Positions 1 through 8,270 of a stretch of 64,000 nt of DNA are shown here, piece after piece (position 1 is the first letter of the stretch; every line of letters begins with the position of its first letter). Under the pieces are notes generated by a model that saw nothing but the letters and a program-made list of their open reading frames with translations, ran no database searches and was not told where the DNA came from. Both the position numbers and the translations under genes were made by a program. This stretch comes from Gemmata massiliana (GTDB lineage Bacteria; Planctomycetota; Planctomycetia; Gemmatales; Gemmataceae). The stretch covers positions 9,693,738 through 9,757,737 of the forward strand of contig NZ_LR593886.1 in assembly GCF_901538265.1 (NCBI RefSeq). Reading direction: 5' to 3'.

Positions 1-2
1 AC

Positions 3-344
3 CGATTGCACTTCCAGGATTGCCGCGACAAAGCCCAGTGGCCACCGTCCGCGGTGCCGCTCGAAATGAAGCGATTGCTCGAAGAAATGCACGTCGTGAC
101 ACCCGATCGCCAGCGTGCCCCGGCTGGGTACCGGGCGTTTCAGTGGATGGCGTGGCGCCTGCCGCTCACACTCCCGTTCGCGCCGCTCATGTACGTTCCC
201 GGCGTAACCTGGCTCGGGAACAAGATTTATCTGTGGGTCGCCCGGAACCGTTACGACTTGGTGCCGTGTCACGACGGCGCGTGCCAGCTCGATTTGAAGA
301 AGATGGCGGCCCAAAAGGGAGCGGAATCGGGAGACAGAAAGTAA
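3..344 (+). CDS. DCC-family (DUF393) protein, 3' end only
   Basis: The gene runs in from the left edge, so the start is missing. About 113 residues remain, ending in a hydrophobic stretch (FQWMAWRLPL, LMYVPGVTWLGNKIY) and WVARNRYDL. These match the C-terminal part of the DCC/DUF393 family, small thioredoxin-like or membrane-associated proteins whose catalytic DxxC motif lies near the N-terminus, outside this window. A TTG at position 6 could be read as a start, but the frame is open to the edge and the family is longer, so truncation by the window is the better reading. Function of the family is poorly known. Confidence 0.7.
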   Translation, partial: RLHFQDCRDKAQWPPSAVPLEMKRLLEEMHVVTPDRQRAPAGYRAFQWMAWRLPLTLPFAPLMYVPGVTWLGNKIYLWVARNRYDLVPCHDGACQLDLKKMAAQKGAESGDRK

Positions 345-428
345 CAGGTGCGGGAAGATACGTTAGCCCGCGCCGTATGTTGACTCTTCTGGCTTTCTGT
401 TTTCCGACTTCTGATAAGGCTCCTCCAA

Positions 429-1433
429 ATGTCCCGCCGTTTTGTCGATCAGCTCCGCGACGGAGATAACCTCGAAGACGTCTATTTGGTCACGGACAAG
501 CAACTCCGCGCGAACCGGAACGGCAATCCCTACCTCCTTTTGGAACTGCGGGACCGCACCGGGGGGATTCAGGGGCGGATGTGGAACGCGGGCGACCACG
601 TCGCCCGGGGGTTCGATCCGGGCGATTTCCTGTTCGCCACCGGCAAGGTGCAGATGTTCCAGGGCGCTCTCCAGGTCATTCTCACTTCGGTGGAGCGAGT
701 GGAATCGCAAAAGGTCGAGTTCACGGACTTCCTGCCGCAAACCGAGCAGAGCATCCCGAAGCTCACGGAGCGGCTCCGGAACTACCTGTTGCGGCTCGGC
801 AACCCGCACCTGCGGGCGCTCGCCGAGTGCTTCCTGATGGACGACGCTTTCATGCGTGCGTTCTCCACCTGCCCGGCCGGGGTGAAATTGCACCACGCCT
901 ACGTGGGCGGGTTGCTCGAACACACGCTCTCCATGATGGACGCGGCCGACAAGGTGTTGCCGCTCTACCCCGTCGTGGACCGCGACCTCGTGCTGATGGG
1001 GATCTTCCTGCACGATGCCGGAAAGACCCGGGAACTGACGTTCTCCCGCGCCTTCGGGTATTCCGACGAGGGGCAACTGGTCGGCCACATCCCCATCGCG
1101 GTGGCGATGCTGGCGGAAACCGCGACGCGGGTGCCGGACCTGACCGGGGAACCGTTCCCGCGGGAACTGATGCTCCGCATCCAGCACATGATTTTGAGTC
1201 ACCACGGGGAACTGTCCTACGGCAGCCCGAAGGTGCCGATGACCCCGGAAGCGATGCTGTTGCACTTGATCGATCTCATGGATACGCGAATGCACATGGT
1301 GCTGCGCGATCTGAAGGACGACCGCAACAACCCGACCGCGTGGACCCCGTACAACCACAACCTCGGCCGCCGCATTTACAAGGGCGGCGCCCACGGCGAC
1401 CTCTACGGCGAGGGCGGCGGGGGTTACGATTAA
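429..1433 (+). CDS. YhaM-like 3'-5' exoribonuclease (OB fold + HD domain)
   Basis: 334 residues, close to the usual length of YhaM/Cbf1-type exonucleases. An OB-type nucleic-acid-binding fold occupies about residues 15-95 (YLLLELRDRTGGIQGRMW). An HD phosphohydrolase domain covers about 150-290: metal-binding residues are visible in HHAYVGGLLEHTL (155-167), LHDAGK (194-199), GH (219-220) and SHHGE further on. The family degrades RNA, and in Bacillus also DNA, from 3' ends using divalent metal. The ATG at 429 has a weak AAGG upstream. The next gene but one repeat is RNase R, so two RNA-decay enzymes sit together. Family assignment is firm; the substrate is inferred. Confidence 0.88.
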   Translation: MSRRFVDQLRDGDNLEDVYLVTDKQLRANRNGNPYLLLELRDRTGGIQGRMWNAGDHVARGFDPGDFLFATGKVQMFQGALQVILTSVERVESQKVEFTDFLPQTEQSIPKLTERLRNYLLRLGNPHLRALAECFLMDDAFMRAFSTCPAGVKLHHAYVGGLLEHTLSMMDAADKVLPLYPVVDRDLVLMGIFLHDAGKTRELTFSRAFGYSDEGQLVGHIPIAVAMLAETATRVPDLTGEPFPRELMLRIQHMILSHHGELSYGSPKVPMTPEAMLLHLIDLMDTRMHMVLRDLKDDRNNPTAWTPYNHNLGRRIYKGGAHGDLYGEGGGGYD

Positions 1434-1441
1434 CACTGGCA

Positions 1442-1617
1442 AACGACCGGCGCAAGCCGACCGGTTGTACTGATGAAGCGGTGAGGTTTGACTTCGCGAC
1501 ACGGGTTAGAAGCTGTGTTACGATAACAAAAACTTCCACCGCTTCGGTACACCGGCGAGCCCTTGTACTCTGCCGCAGTCGTTCGCCTTACCAGCCGGGT
1601 CACGCCGGCCGTTCGCC
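1442..1617. repeat. Dispersed inverted-repeat element, copy A (spread halves)
   Basis: A left half at 1442-1470 (AACGACCGGCGCAAGCCGAC...) and a right half at 1590-1617 (ACCAGCCGGGTCACGCCGGC...) are degenerate inverted copies of each other. They match the more compact copies at 4758, 52354 and 55713. Here about 120 bases separate the halves. The right half ends only seven bases before the rnr start codon, where no clear Shine-Dalgarno sequence is visible. Confidence 0.6.
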
Positions 1618-1623
1618 AAATCT

Positions 1624-3954
1624 ATGTCTGATCTGCTCTCAAAAATTCTGCACGCTGTCACCGCAAAGAGCTACGTCCCGCTCAAGGCCAAGCCGCTGTT
1701 CAAGCGACTGAACTTGCCCGAAGACGAGTATCCCGCGTTCCGCAAAACGGTGCGCGAACTCGTTCGCACGGGGCGGCTCGCGCTCGCACGAAACAACACG
1801 CTCCGCGCCGCGGACATCCACGGCACGGTCACCGGCGTGTACCGGCGCGTGACGTCCGGGCACGGATTCGTCCGGCCGCACACGGTCGACGGCACGTTCA
1901 AGCCGGAAATCTTTATCCGCGAGGACAAGGGACTCGACGCCGCGACCGGCGACGAAGTCATGGTCCGTGTGACGCGCGAGGCCACGCGCCTCAAGGACGC
2001 CGCGGGCGAAATCGTGCGCGTACTGGAGCGCGCGACTCGCACGTTCGTCGGTACCTACTTCGAGCGCGACCGACAGGCGCTCGTCCGCGTGGACGGCAAC
2101 GCATTCACGCACAGCATTGCCGTCGGGGACGCGGGCGCAAAGGGCGCGAAGCCGCAAGACAAAGTCGTTATCGAAATGCTGCGGTTCCCCACGCAGGACA
2201 GCCGTGGCGAGGGCGTCGTCACGGAAGTGCTCGGCGCGCACGGTCAGCCCGGTGTGGACACGCTCTCGGTGATCCGCGCGTTCGGACTGCCGGAAGTGTT
2301 CCCCGAGTCCGCGCTGAACGAAGCGCGGCAGGTCGCGAGCCAGTTCTCCGAAACCGACCTCCACGGGCGCGACGACTTCACGAGCGAACTCGTCATCACC
2401 ATCGACCCGCCCGACGCGAAGGACTATGACGACGCGGTCAGCGTCACCATCGACCCGAAGACGAAGCACTGGGTGCTGACCGTCCACATCGCGGACGTGG
2501 CCGCGTTCGTGAAACCGGGCGGCGCACTCGACACGGAAGCCCGCAAGCGCGCGACGAGCGTCTATTTGCCGCAGAAGGTCATTCCGATGTTCCCGGAAGT
2601 GATCTCGAACGGCCTCGCGTCACTGCAAGAGGGCAAAGTTCGCTACGTGAAGACCGTGCGGATGGAGTTCACCCCCAACTTGCAGAAGGGCCACGTCACC
2701 TTCGCCAACGGCGCGATCCGCAACCGCAAGCGCTTCACCTACGACGAGGTGCAGGAACAGTTGGACGTGATGGAGGGGAAGAAGCAAAAGCAACCTAACC
2801 CCCTAACCCCCTTCCCTAAGAAGGAAGGGGGAACAGAGCCAAACGCAGCAGACACGAAACGATCTGCGCCGGTTTTAAGCCCCTCTCCGCTTAGGGGAGG
2901 GGTTGGGGAGGGGTTGCAAACTGAGTTTCCCCCCGACCTCCCGGCAATGCTCCGGCGCATGCGCGACCTCGCGCTGTTGCTCCGCAAGAAGCGGTTCCGG
3001 CGCGGGGCGCTGGAACTGACGATGCCCGAAGCCGTGCTCGAATACGATGCCGACGGGCGCGTTAGCGGGGCACACTTCGCCGAACACAACCTGAGTCACC
3101 AGATCGTCGAAGAGTTCATGCTCGCGGCGAACGAGGCAGTGGCGGAGCACTTCACGCGGTACGAGGTGCCGTTCTTGCGCCGCGTTCACCCCGCGCCTAA
3201 CGAAGAGAAGCTCGAAGCCTTCGGCCAGTTCGCGGACCTGCTCGGCTACCCCATCAAGCGGGTGCAGGACCGGTTCGAGCTTCAGCGCGTGCTCACTGAA
3301 ACCGCCGACAAACCGGAACGGGCCGCGGTCCACTTCGCGCTGCTCCGGAGCTTGAAGCAGGCCACGTACTCGCCCATCCAGGACGAGCACTACGCGCTCG
3401 CGAGCCAGCACTACTGCCACTTCACTTCGCCGATTCGCCGGTACCCGGACCTGCAAGTTCACCGATTGCTGGACAAGTGGATCAAAACCGGCTCCGCGAG
3501 CGCGAACACCGAGGAACTGGTCGCACTCGGCGATCACTGTTCGAAGCTGGAGCGCCGGGCCGAAACCGCCGAACGCGAACTGGTGAAGTTGCGCCTCCTG
3601 ACGTACCTGAGTTCGCGCATCGGCGAAGCGCTCGATGCGGTGATTACCGGCGTCGCGGACTACGGGTTCTTCGCACAGGCGGAGCGGTTCCCGGCGGAGG
3701 GATTGGTTCACATTTCGTCGCTGGTGGACGACTACTACTGGTTCGATGAGAGTTCGCACACACTCGAAGGCCGGCGCACGAAACGCCGGTTCCGCTTGGG
3801 GGATCGCGTGCGGCTGGTCGTCGCGCGCGTCGATTTGCAGCGGCGAATGCTCGATCTGCGTCTGGCCGACACCCACCCAAAAGCAGAAGATGACCGGGGC
3901 GACGCCCTCCCCAGCTACGGCCGCGTTCCGAAATCCGGGAGGCGCCGGAAGTAG
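1624..3954 (+). CDS. rnr: Ribonuclease R (RNB-family 3'-5' exoribonuclease)
   Basis: 776 residues. An N-terminal winged-helix-like segment is followed by cold-shock-type OB folds (about 60-210), the RNB catalytic domain (about 250-620) and an S1 RNA-binding domain (about 650-750, ITGVADYGFFAQAE). The catalytic acidic cluster is DPPDAKDYDDA at 261-271. RNase R processively degrades structured RNA in the cytoplasm. Residues about 390-432 are not family sequence: they come from a repeat inserted in frame (see 2791-2917), leaving the reading frame and downstream motifs intact. The ATG has no clear ribosome-binding site, because a dispersed repeat half ends just upstream. The 3' neighbour starts 20 bases after the stop. 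Confidence 0.93.
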   Translation: MSDLLSKILHAVTAKSYVPLKAKPLFKRLNLPEDEYPAFRKTVRELVRTGRLALARNNTLRAADIHGTVTGVYRRVTSGHGFVRPHTVDGTFKPEIFIREDKGLDAATGDEVMVRVTREATRLKDAAGEIVRVLERATRTFVGTYFERDRQALVRVDGNAFTHSIAVGDAGAKGAKPQDKVVIEMLRFPTQDSRGEGVVTEVLGAHGQPGVDTLSVIRAFGLPEVFPESALNEARQVASQFSETDLHGRDDFTSELVITIDPPDAKDYDDAVSVTIDPKTKHWVLTVHIADVAAFVKPGGALDTEARKRATSVYLPQKVIPMFPEVISNGLASLQEGKVRYVKTVRMEFTPNLQKGHVTFANGAIRNRKRFTYDEVQEQLDVMEGKKQKQPNPLTPFPKKEGGTEPNAADTKRSAPVLSPSPLRGGVGEGLQTEFPPDLPAMLRRMRDLALLLRKKRFRRGALELTMPEAVLEYDADGRVSGAHFAEHNLSHQIVEEFMLAANEAVAEHFTRYEVPFLRRVHPAPNEEKLEAFGQFADLLGYPIKRVQDRFELQRVLTETADKPERAAVHFALLRSLKQATYSPIQDEHYALASQHYCHFTSPIRRYPDLQVHRLLDKWIKTGSASANTEELVALGDHCSKLERRAETAERELVKLRLLTYLSSRIGEALDAVITGVADYGFFAQAERFPAEGLVHISSLVDDYYWFDESSHTLEGRRTKRRFRLGDRVRLVVARVDLQRRMLDLRLADTHPKAEDDRGDALPSYGRVPKSGRRRK
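2791..2917 (+). repeat. Palindromic repeat inserted in frame within rnr
   Basis: Two short hairpins occur here. One is CCCCCTTCC / GGAAGGGGG around CTAAGAA (about 2808-2832). The other is CCCCTCTCC / GGGGAGGGG around GCTTA (about 2880-2902), followed by GGTTGGGGAGGGG. In frame they encode PNPLTPFPKKEGG and LSPSPLRGGVGEG. This composition is unlike the rest of rnr, and the segment falls in a variable loop of the RNB domain before PPDLPAMLRRMRDLA. It looks like a mobile or small palindromic element that kept the frame. Confidence 0.75.
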
Positions 3955-3974
3955 TCGCCCGCGGAGCGAGTGCA

Positions 3975-4772
3975 ATGCCTGTTTGTACGTTACCCGGTGG
4001 CCAGACGATCGGTTACGACGACGCGGGGAGCGGTCCGCCGCTCGTGCTGGTACATGCGTTCCCACTCGATCGGACCATGTGGGCGCCGCAAGTGGCGGCC
4101 CTTGCCGCTAGCGCCCGCGTGCTCACGCTCGATGTCCCCGGCTTCGGCGAATCGCCTGCCGCGCTCGAACTCACAATCGACGGCGTTGCGAAGACCGTGA
4201 GCGACTTTCTCGCGGCCCTCAACATTCCGAAGGCGATCGTCGGCGGGCTGTCGATGGGCGGTTACGTCGCGCTCGCGTTCGCCCGCAACTTCGCAGACAA
4301 GCTCAACGGGCTGATTCTCGCGGATACCCGCGCCGGTGTGGACGACACGAACGCGCGGGCGAACCGCACGAAGTCCATCGCGCTCGTGAACGAAAAAGGG
4401 AGCGCGGCGCTGTTCGAGTCGATGGTACCGAAGGTGCTGAGCGATTCGACGCGCGAGGTGAAGCCCGAAGTGGTCGAGCGCGCGAAATCGATCGCCGCGC
4501 GCCAACCGGCTTCGAGTGTGGCGGCGGCCCTCGCCGCACTCCGCGACCGCCCGGACGCGAATTCGGGCCTGAAGGCCATCGCGGTCCCGACACTCATTCT
4601 CGTCGGCGAGTTCGACGCCGTGACCCCGCCGCTCTCGTCCGCGAACCTCGCCGCACAGATCCGCGGGAGCAAGCTCGTTCACATTCCGGGCGCGGGGCAC
4701 CTCTCGAACATCGAGAACCCGGACGCCTTCAACAACGCCGTGCGTGTGTTTCTGGGTGAGCGACCGGTGTGA
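3975..4772 (+). CDS. Alpha/beta-fold hydrolase
   Basis: 265 residues with a complete hydrolase triad: nucleophile Ser93 in GLSMGG, Asp214 in GEFDAVTP and His242 in GAGHLSNIENP. The oxyanion-hole region is VHAFPLDR (26-33). The profile resembles the 3-oxoadipate enol-lactonase / carboxylesterase branch, but the substrate cannot be read from sequence. It starts 20 bases after rnr. The last codons (ERPV then TGA) lie inside the left half of dispersed repeat copy B, so the repeat provides the C-terminus and stop. A typical cytoplasmic enzyme with no signal peptide. Confidence 0.88.
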   Translation: MPVCTLPGGQTIGYDDAGSGPPLVLVHAFPLDRTMWAPQVAALAASARVLTLDVPGFGESPAALELTIDGVAKTVSDFLAALNIPKAIVGGLSMGGYVALAFARNFADKLNGLILADTRAGVDDTNARANRTKSIALVNEKGSAALFESMVPKVLSDSTREVKPEVVERAKSIAARQPASSVAAALAALRDRPDANSGLKAIAVPTLILVGEFDAVTPPLSSANLAAQIRGSKLVHIPGAGHLSNIENPDAFNNAVRVFLGERPV

Positions 4773-4824
4773 GCCGGTCGGTACACAGCCCTTTCCACCA
4801 GCCGGTTCACACCGGCCGTTCGCC
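4758..4824. repeat. Dispersed inverted-repeat element, copy B
   Basis: The left half is 4758-4786 (GAGCGACCGGTGTGAGCCGG...) and the right half 4797-4824 (ACCAGCCGGTTCACACCGGC...). The two are near-perfect inverted copies that would fold into a strong hairpin. The left half contains the stop codon of the hydrolase gene; the right half ends ten bases before the pyrF ATG. Related copies lie at 1442, 52354 and 55713. Confidence 0.85.
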
Positions 4825-4834
4825 GGGTGCTCTC

Positions 4835-5731
4835 ATGCCTGCGTTCTCGGATCGCCTCGCCGAAGCCGTTCGTCAAAAGGGGCCGCTCTGTGTCGGCATC
4901 GACCCGCGCTGGGAATCACTCCCGAAGGCGATCCGCGAGAGCGTGCGCGACGAAGAGGCTGACGAGCGCGCGGCCATCGCCTTCTTCGAGTTCGGGCGCA
5001 AGGTGCTGGAACTGGTCCGCCCGTACTCGGGTGTTGTGAAGCCGCAAGCGGCGTTCTTTGAACTCCTCGGCCCGAACGGGATGGAGATGCTCCAACAGCT
5101 TCTCCAGGAAGCCAAGCAACAGGGTTTCGTCACCATCCTCGACGCGAAACGCGGTGACATCGCGTCCACCGCGACCGCTTACGCCGACGCCGCGTTCAGC
5201 GGGTGCGCCATCGACGGCGAAACGTTCCCCGTGTGGAACGCGGACTCACTCACGATCAACCCCTACCTCGGGCGCGACGCGGTGGAGCCGTTCCTCACTG
5301 CGGCCAAAACGAACGAACGCGGCACGTTCGTGCTCGTTCGCACGAGTAATCCTGGCGCGGGGTTGTTTCAGGATTTGGTGTGCGACGGGAAACCGGTGTA
5401 CCGGCACGTGGCCGAAGAAGTGGCGAAGTGGAACGCGGCTACCATTGGTTCGTGTGGCCTGGGTGACGTGGGCGCGGTTGTGGGCGCCACGCACCCGAGG
5501 GAGTTGGTTGAACTTCGCGGGGTGATGCCGGACGTGTGGTTCCTGGTGCCCGGTTACGGCGCGCAGGGCGGGAACGCGGCCGACGTGAAAGCTGCCTACC
5601 GTGCGGACGGACTGGGAGCGATCGTGAACAGCTCGCGCGGAATCACGTTCCCGTTCCACCCCGACGCCCCGGATTGGGAAGCGAAGATCGTCGCCGCGGC
5701 GCAGAAGGCCCAGTCCGAATTGAAACCGTAA
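4835..5731 (+). CDS. pyrF: Orotidine 5'-phosphate decarboxylase (type 2)
   Basis: 298 residues. It decarboxylates OMP to UMP, the last step of de novo pyrimidine synthesis. The active-site motif is DAKRGD at 103-108 (catalytic Lys105), with GIDPRWESLP at the N-terminus binding substrate. The phosphate-binding end is FLVPGYGAQGG. The length and the ILDAKRGDIASTATAY form fit the type 2 family found in many actinobacteria and planctomycetes. An in-frame ATG at 4769 is rejected: its extra 22 residues would be encoded by the dispersed repeat. No other pyr genes are adjacent. Confidence 0.94.
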   Translation: MPAFSDRLAEAVRQKGPLCVGIDPRWESLPKAIRESVRDEEADERAAIAFFEFGRKVLELVRPYSGVVKPQAAFFELLGPNGMEMLQQLLQEAKQQGFVTILDAKRGDIASTATAYADAAFSGCAIDGETFPVWNADSLTINPYLGRDAVEPFLTAAKTNERGTFVLVRTSNPGAGLFQDLVCDGKPVYRHVAEEVAKWNAATIGSCGLGDVGAVVGATHPRELVELRGVMPDVWFLVPGYGAQGGNAADVKAAYRADGLGAIVNSSRGITFPFHPDAPDWEAKIVAAAQKAQSELKP

Positions 5732-5740
5732 ACGATGTGA

Positions 5741-5771
5741 GCCGGGTTGTTGCCCGGCACGCTTCGTTTTT
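5741..5771 (+). terminator. Rho-independent terminator after pyrF
   Basis: The stem GCCGGG/CCCGGC (5741-5746 with 5753-5758) has a six-base loop and is followed by a T-rich run (about 5766-5771). It lies ten bases after the pyrF stop and just before the stop of the opposing gene. Confidence 0.65.
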
Positions 5772-5775
5772 CTGC

Positions 5776-6447
5776 TCAGTTCTTTTTCTTCTTATCGTCC
5801 GGTTTGGCGCCAGCGTTTGTGGCATCTTTCGGCGGAGTCGGGGCTTTACCGAGGATGACCGCGTACTTGATTCGGAGGTCGTCTTCGGTGGCTTTTGCGG
5901 CCGAAATCGACCTATCGCGGATCAAATGCACCTCGACGATCGTACCCGCGACCAGGTCCGATTTGTTCGCGGCGTACCCCGTAGCGCCGGCCGGTGTCCG
6001 CAGCTCGTCGATTTCCTTCTGCGTGTGGAGAACCTTCTTTCCCTTATCGTCCAACTTCGGCGGCAGCGACTTGCTGCGTACGAGCGACGGCGGGAGGTAC
6101 TCCAACTCGTAGTCGTGGTGCTGTTCCTTGAGTTGAACTTGATTCTGTCGGCCCGTGTTGCGTTGGAGCGGGTTGGAAAAGTTCCGGTTGTTTTGCGAGA
6201 GCCGCGGGCGCCCGTTCTTGTTGCCGTTCTTTTGTTGCGGTTCGAGCCACGTGACCCGCAGCGTCACGCTCTTGTCGTCGGCCTTCACCACTTCGCCAAT
6301 CACATCGGATACGAAGACATAACCGGACCAGTCCGATGGGGCGGCAGCGTCTTTGATCAGTTTGGGGTCGTCGGCCAAAAGTGAGAGAGAACCCACGCCC
6401 AAACTGAGTACGAACGCCAATCCCGCCCGAAGCGCCACTCGCCTCAT
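5776..6447 (-). CDS. Secreted protein of unknown function
   Basis: 223 residues. The start is at 6447, where GGAG lies eight bases upstream; it gives a typical signal peptide (MRRVALRAGLAFVLSLGVGS ending near LLADDP). Longer in-frame starts would add a non-signal extension that overlaps the neighbouring terminator. The mature part is polar and charged, with a lysine-rich end (KPDDKKKKN). No known domain is recognised. Its AGGAGACGCAC leader resembles the one before the MBL-fold gene at 49843. It is likely periplasmic or exported; the role is unknown. Confidence 0.7.
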   Translation of the reverse strand: MRRVALRAGLAFVLSLGVGSLSLLADDPKLIKDAAAPSDWSGYVFVSDVIGEVVKADDKSVTLRVTWLEPQQKNGNKNGRPRLSQNNRNFSNPLQRNTGRQNQVQLKEQHHDYELEYLPPSLVRSKSLPPKLDDKGKKVLHTQKEIDELRTPAGATGYAANKSDLVAGTIVEVHLIRDRSISAAKATEDDLRIKYAVILGKAPTPPKDATNAGAKPDDKKKKN

Positions 6448-6522
6448 GTGCGTCTCCTGCGTGCGACGAAGCGGGATCGTCGCACATTTATGAAACGCGA
6501 GTGGGAACAAAAGGGTTCCCGG

Positions 6523-6567
6523 AAAACGAAAACGGCCCGCGTTCTGGCGCGGGCCGTTTTCGTTTTT
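6523..6567 (-). terminator. Strong terminator hairpin, 19-bp perfect stem
   Basis: Positions 6523-6541 pair perfectly with 6548-6566 around a six-base loop. A/T tracts flank both sides, so it could work in either direction. It lies directly after the stop of the gene at 6576-6932 and upstream of the next minus-strand gene, so it probably ends that transcript. Confidence 0.85.
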
Positions 6568-6575
6568 GCCGAGCA

Positions 6576-6932
6576 TTAGCGCCGGTTAACCGGTTGCATG
6601 ATCGGCATGACTGGGGTGTTGTAGCTCTGGTATTTCGTCGACTGGAACGTGTTCGGCGACGGCAGCGAACTCGGCCCGGCTTGGAACTTCGGCTCGGTCT
6701 TTTTGACGCTGAAGATGTTGTTCAGCGTCTTGATCCAACCGTTGTTTTCCAGGGAGCTTGCGGTCGTCTGACCGACCAGGTTGATCGTGCCCGCGGCGAG
6801 GTTCGCCGCGGTTTTGCTCGGCTGGACCACGAGTTTCTTCGTGTCAACCGGGCGGAACTCGATGTCCCCGGCGGTCGCGGGGGCGCCCACAACAAGCGCC
6901 GCCGTTACCAAGCCGCAAATAACCCATTTCAT
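6576..6932 (-). CDS. Small exported protein of unknown function
   Basis: 118 residues. The start at 6932 is chosen because a GGGGGA site precedes it and it opens a clean signal peptide (MKWVICGLVTAALVVGAPAT, cleavage near TAGDIEF). The mature protein is rich in Thr, Ser, Asn and Pro, with a C-terminal Tyr/Pro-rich tail (YNTPVMPIMQPVNRR). No domain is recognised. It is transcribed alone: a 19-bp terminator follows, and the DJ-1-like gene upstream is divergent. Confidence 0.65.
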   Translation of the reverse strand: MKWVICGLVTAALVVGAPATAGDIEFRPVDTKKLVVQPSKTAANLAAGTINLVGQTTASSLENNGWIKTLNNIFSVKKTEPKFQAGPSSLPSPNTFQSTKYQSYNTPVMPIMQPVNRR

Positions 6933-7152
6933 CGCGAGTCCCCCATTTCGCGCGGCAGTCGGCTCCCCCGCCGCTGGTTCCCCTAGTGACCGACGGAGGC
7001 ATAACATCGGCTCGCGTGCTGTCAACGGAATTCTGCCCCGGCGCAAGTGTTTTCCTGGTTCGCGCTCGGTGGGTCAGTCGATCTTTCGCGAACGCGGGGT
7101 ACGAACTAAGATTCAGAAACCACCCCGCTTACCCAACTCACAAGCCCGAACC

Positions 7153-7680
7153 ATGAAAACGCTCATCCTGGTGGACGACGGTTTTGAAGACCTGACTTTG
7201 TTTCTGCCGTGGTACCGGCTCCGCGAGGCGGGGGTGGGCGTGCGGCTCGCGTGCCCGTTGATGCACGCGGTCACCGGGGCGCACGGCTACGCGGTGGAAC
7301 CGGACTTCGCGATCCACGAAGTGAACCCGGCCGAGTACGACTTGCTGCTCATTCCCCACGGTTCGGCCGTCGAGCGGTTGCGCCAGCGCGAAGAGGCCGT
7401 GGACGTGACCCGCACGTTCATCGAGGACGGCAAACTGGTGGCCGCGATCGGTCATGGCGCGCAACTGCTCATCAGCGCGGGCACCCTCGACGGCCGCCGC
7501 GTCACGTGCTCGCCCGGCATCCGTGATGATGTGCGGGCCGCGGGCGCGCTCTACCGCGACGATGCCGTTGTGACCGACGGGAACTTGCTGACGTGCCGCG
7601 GCGCGGATGACTTGCCCGCGTTCTCGCAAGCGATGATGAAACTGCTCGCCGCACCACAGCGGATCAAGGTCGAAGGGTGA
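7153..7680 (+). CDS. DJ-1/PfpI-family protein lacking the catalytic cysteine
   Basis: 175 residues, the normal single-domain length. The family fold is evident: VDDGFEDLT (conserved Glu12), LLLIPHG and VAAIGHGAQLLISAG. In active DJ-1/PfpI proteins the nucleophile elbow reads AICHG; here residue 100 is Gly (codon GGT at 7450-7452), one base from the Cys codon TGT, while His101 is kept. Family members are amidases, glyoxalase-like deglycases or stress sensors, and loss of Cys argues against that chemistry. It may instead have a binding or sensing role, or be recently inactivated. Confidence 0.85.
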   Translation: MKTLILVDDGFEDLTLFLPWYRLREAGVGVRLACPLMHAVTGAHGYAVEPDFAIHEVNPAEYDLLLIPHGSAVERLRQREEAVDVTRTFIEDGKLVAAIGHGAQLLISAGTLDGRRVTCSPGIRDDVRAAGALYRDDAVVTDGNLLTCRGADDLPAFSQAMMKLLAAPQRIKVEG

Positions 7681-7709
7681 GCGGCGCAGTGCGCCCTAAA
7701 GTGAAAATA

Positions 7710-7752
7710 AGAGCCGGGACCGACCCCATTGAGTGAGGTTAGTTCCGGCTCT
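7710..7752. terminator. Hairpin between convergent genes
   Basis: AGAGCCGG-AC (7710-7720) pairs with GT-CCGGCTCT (7742-7752) across a loop of about 21 bases. It sits between the stops of the DJ-1-like gene and the ClpS-like gene and is probably a shared terminator. U-tracts are poor. Confidence 0.5.
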
Positions 7753-7766
7753 CTGCGTAGGGGCTT

Positions 7767-8066
7767 CTAAGCCGGTTCGATACTCGTGGGAAGCCCGCGG
7801 GCCGCGAACTGCTCGACGAACAGCTCCGCGCGCTCCAGGTGTGTGACGAGTACCAGGGAGCGCCCGCGGTGGTGCGCTTCCCACATCCGGTACTCGGCCT
7901 CGGCTGATCCGAACCGCGTAATGTCCATCACGGCGCGCGTGACGAACATCAAATCTTTACTAGCAGTTCGGTGCAGGACAACTTTGAACCGGCGGGGTGG
8001 CAAATAGCCGCCGAGAGCGAAGAAGCTCAGGCGGTCGTTCCGCCGGGATGGGGGGCGGATGGACAT
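7767..8066 (-). CDS. Divergent ClpS-like adaptor
   Basis: 99 residues, typical ClpS size. The ClpS outline is clear: VVLH at 29-32, MFVTRAVMDIT, EAEYRMWEAHHRGRS and a C-terminal GLPTSIEPA. ClpS delivers N-degron substrates to ClpAP. The N-end-residue pocket normally uses Asn-Asp-Asp right after the first strand; here these are Arg33-Thr-Ala, although the pocket His (65) is kept. Classical N-degron recognition is therefore doubtful, and this may be one of several planctomycete ClpS paralogues with altered specificity. The start at 8066 is chosen because the longer frame adds low-complexity sequence. Confidence 0.72.
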   Translation of the reverse strand: MSIRPPSRRNDRLSFFALGGYLPPRRFKVVLHRTASKDLMFVTRAVMDITRFGSAEAEYRMWEAHHRGRSLVLVTHLERAELFVEQFAARGLPTSIEPA

Positions 8067-8270
8067 GGCGGCCTCGTGTTGCACCGGCTGGCCTTGCGGC
8101 ACCGGGCGACGCGGCCTGGGGGAAGAGGCACCCAGGCAGCCTTGTGATCCCGAACTACCTCCACCGTACCGCGCCAGTCCCGTCGGGGTCAAATCGGGAA
8201 GGGGGCTGATGTGAAGGTGTCACGAAACTACGGGGCGAACGTACCGATTATTCCTGCTGCGTAATCCCGG

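Noticed and set aside
4769..4834. Earlier in-frame ATG for pyrF
   Set aside because: The extra 22 residues are encoded by the dispersed repeat, and the family begins near the ATG at 4835.
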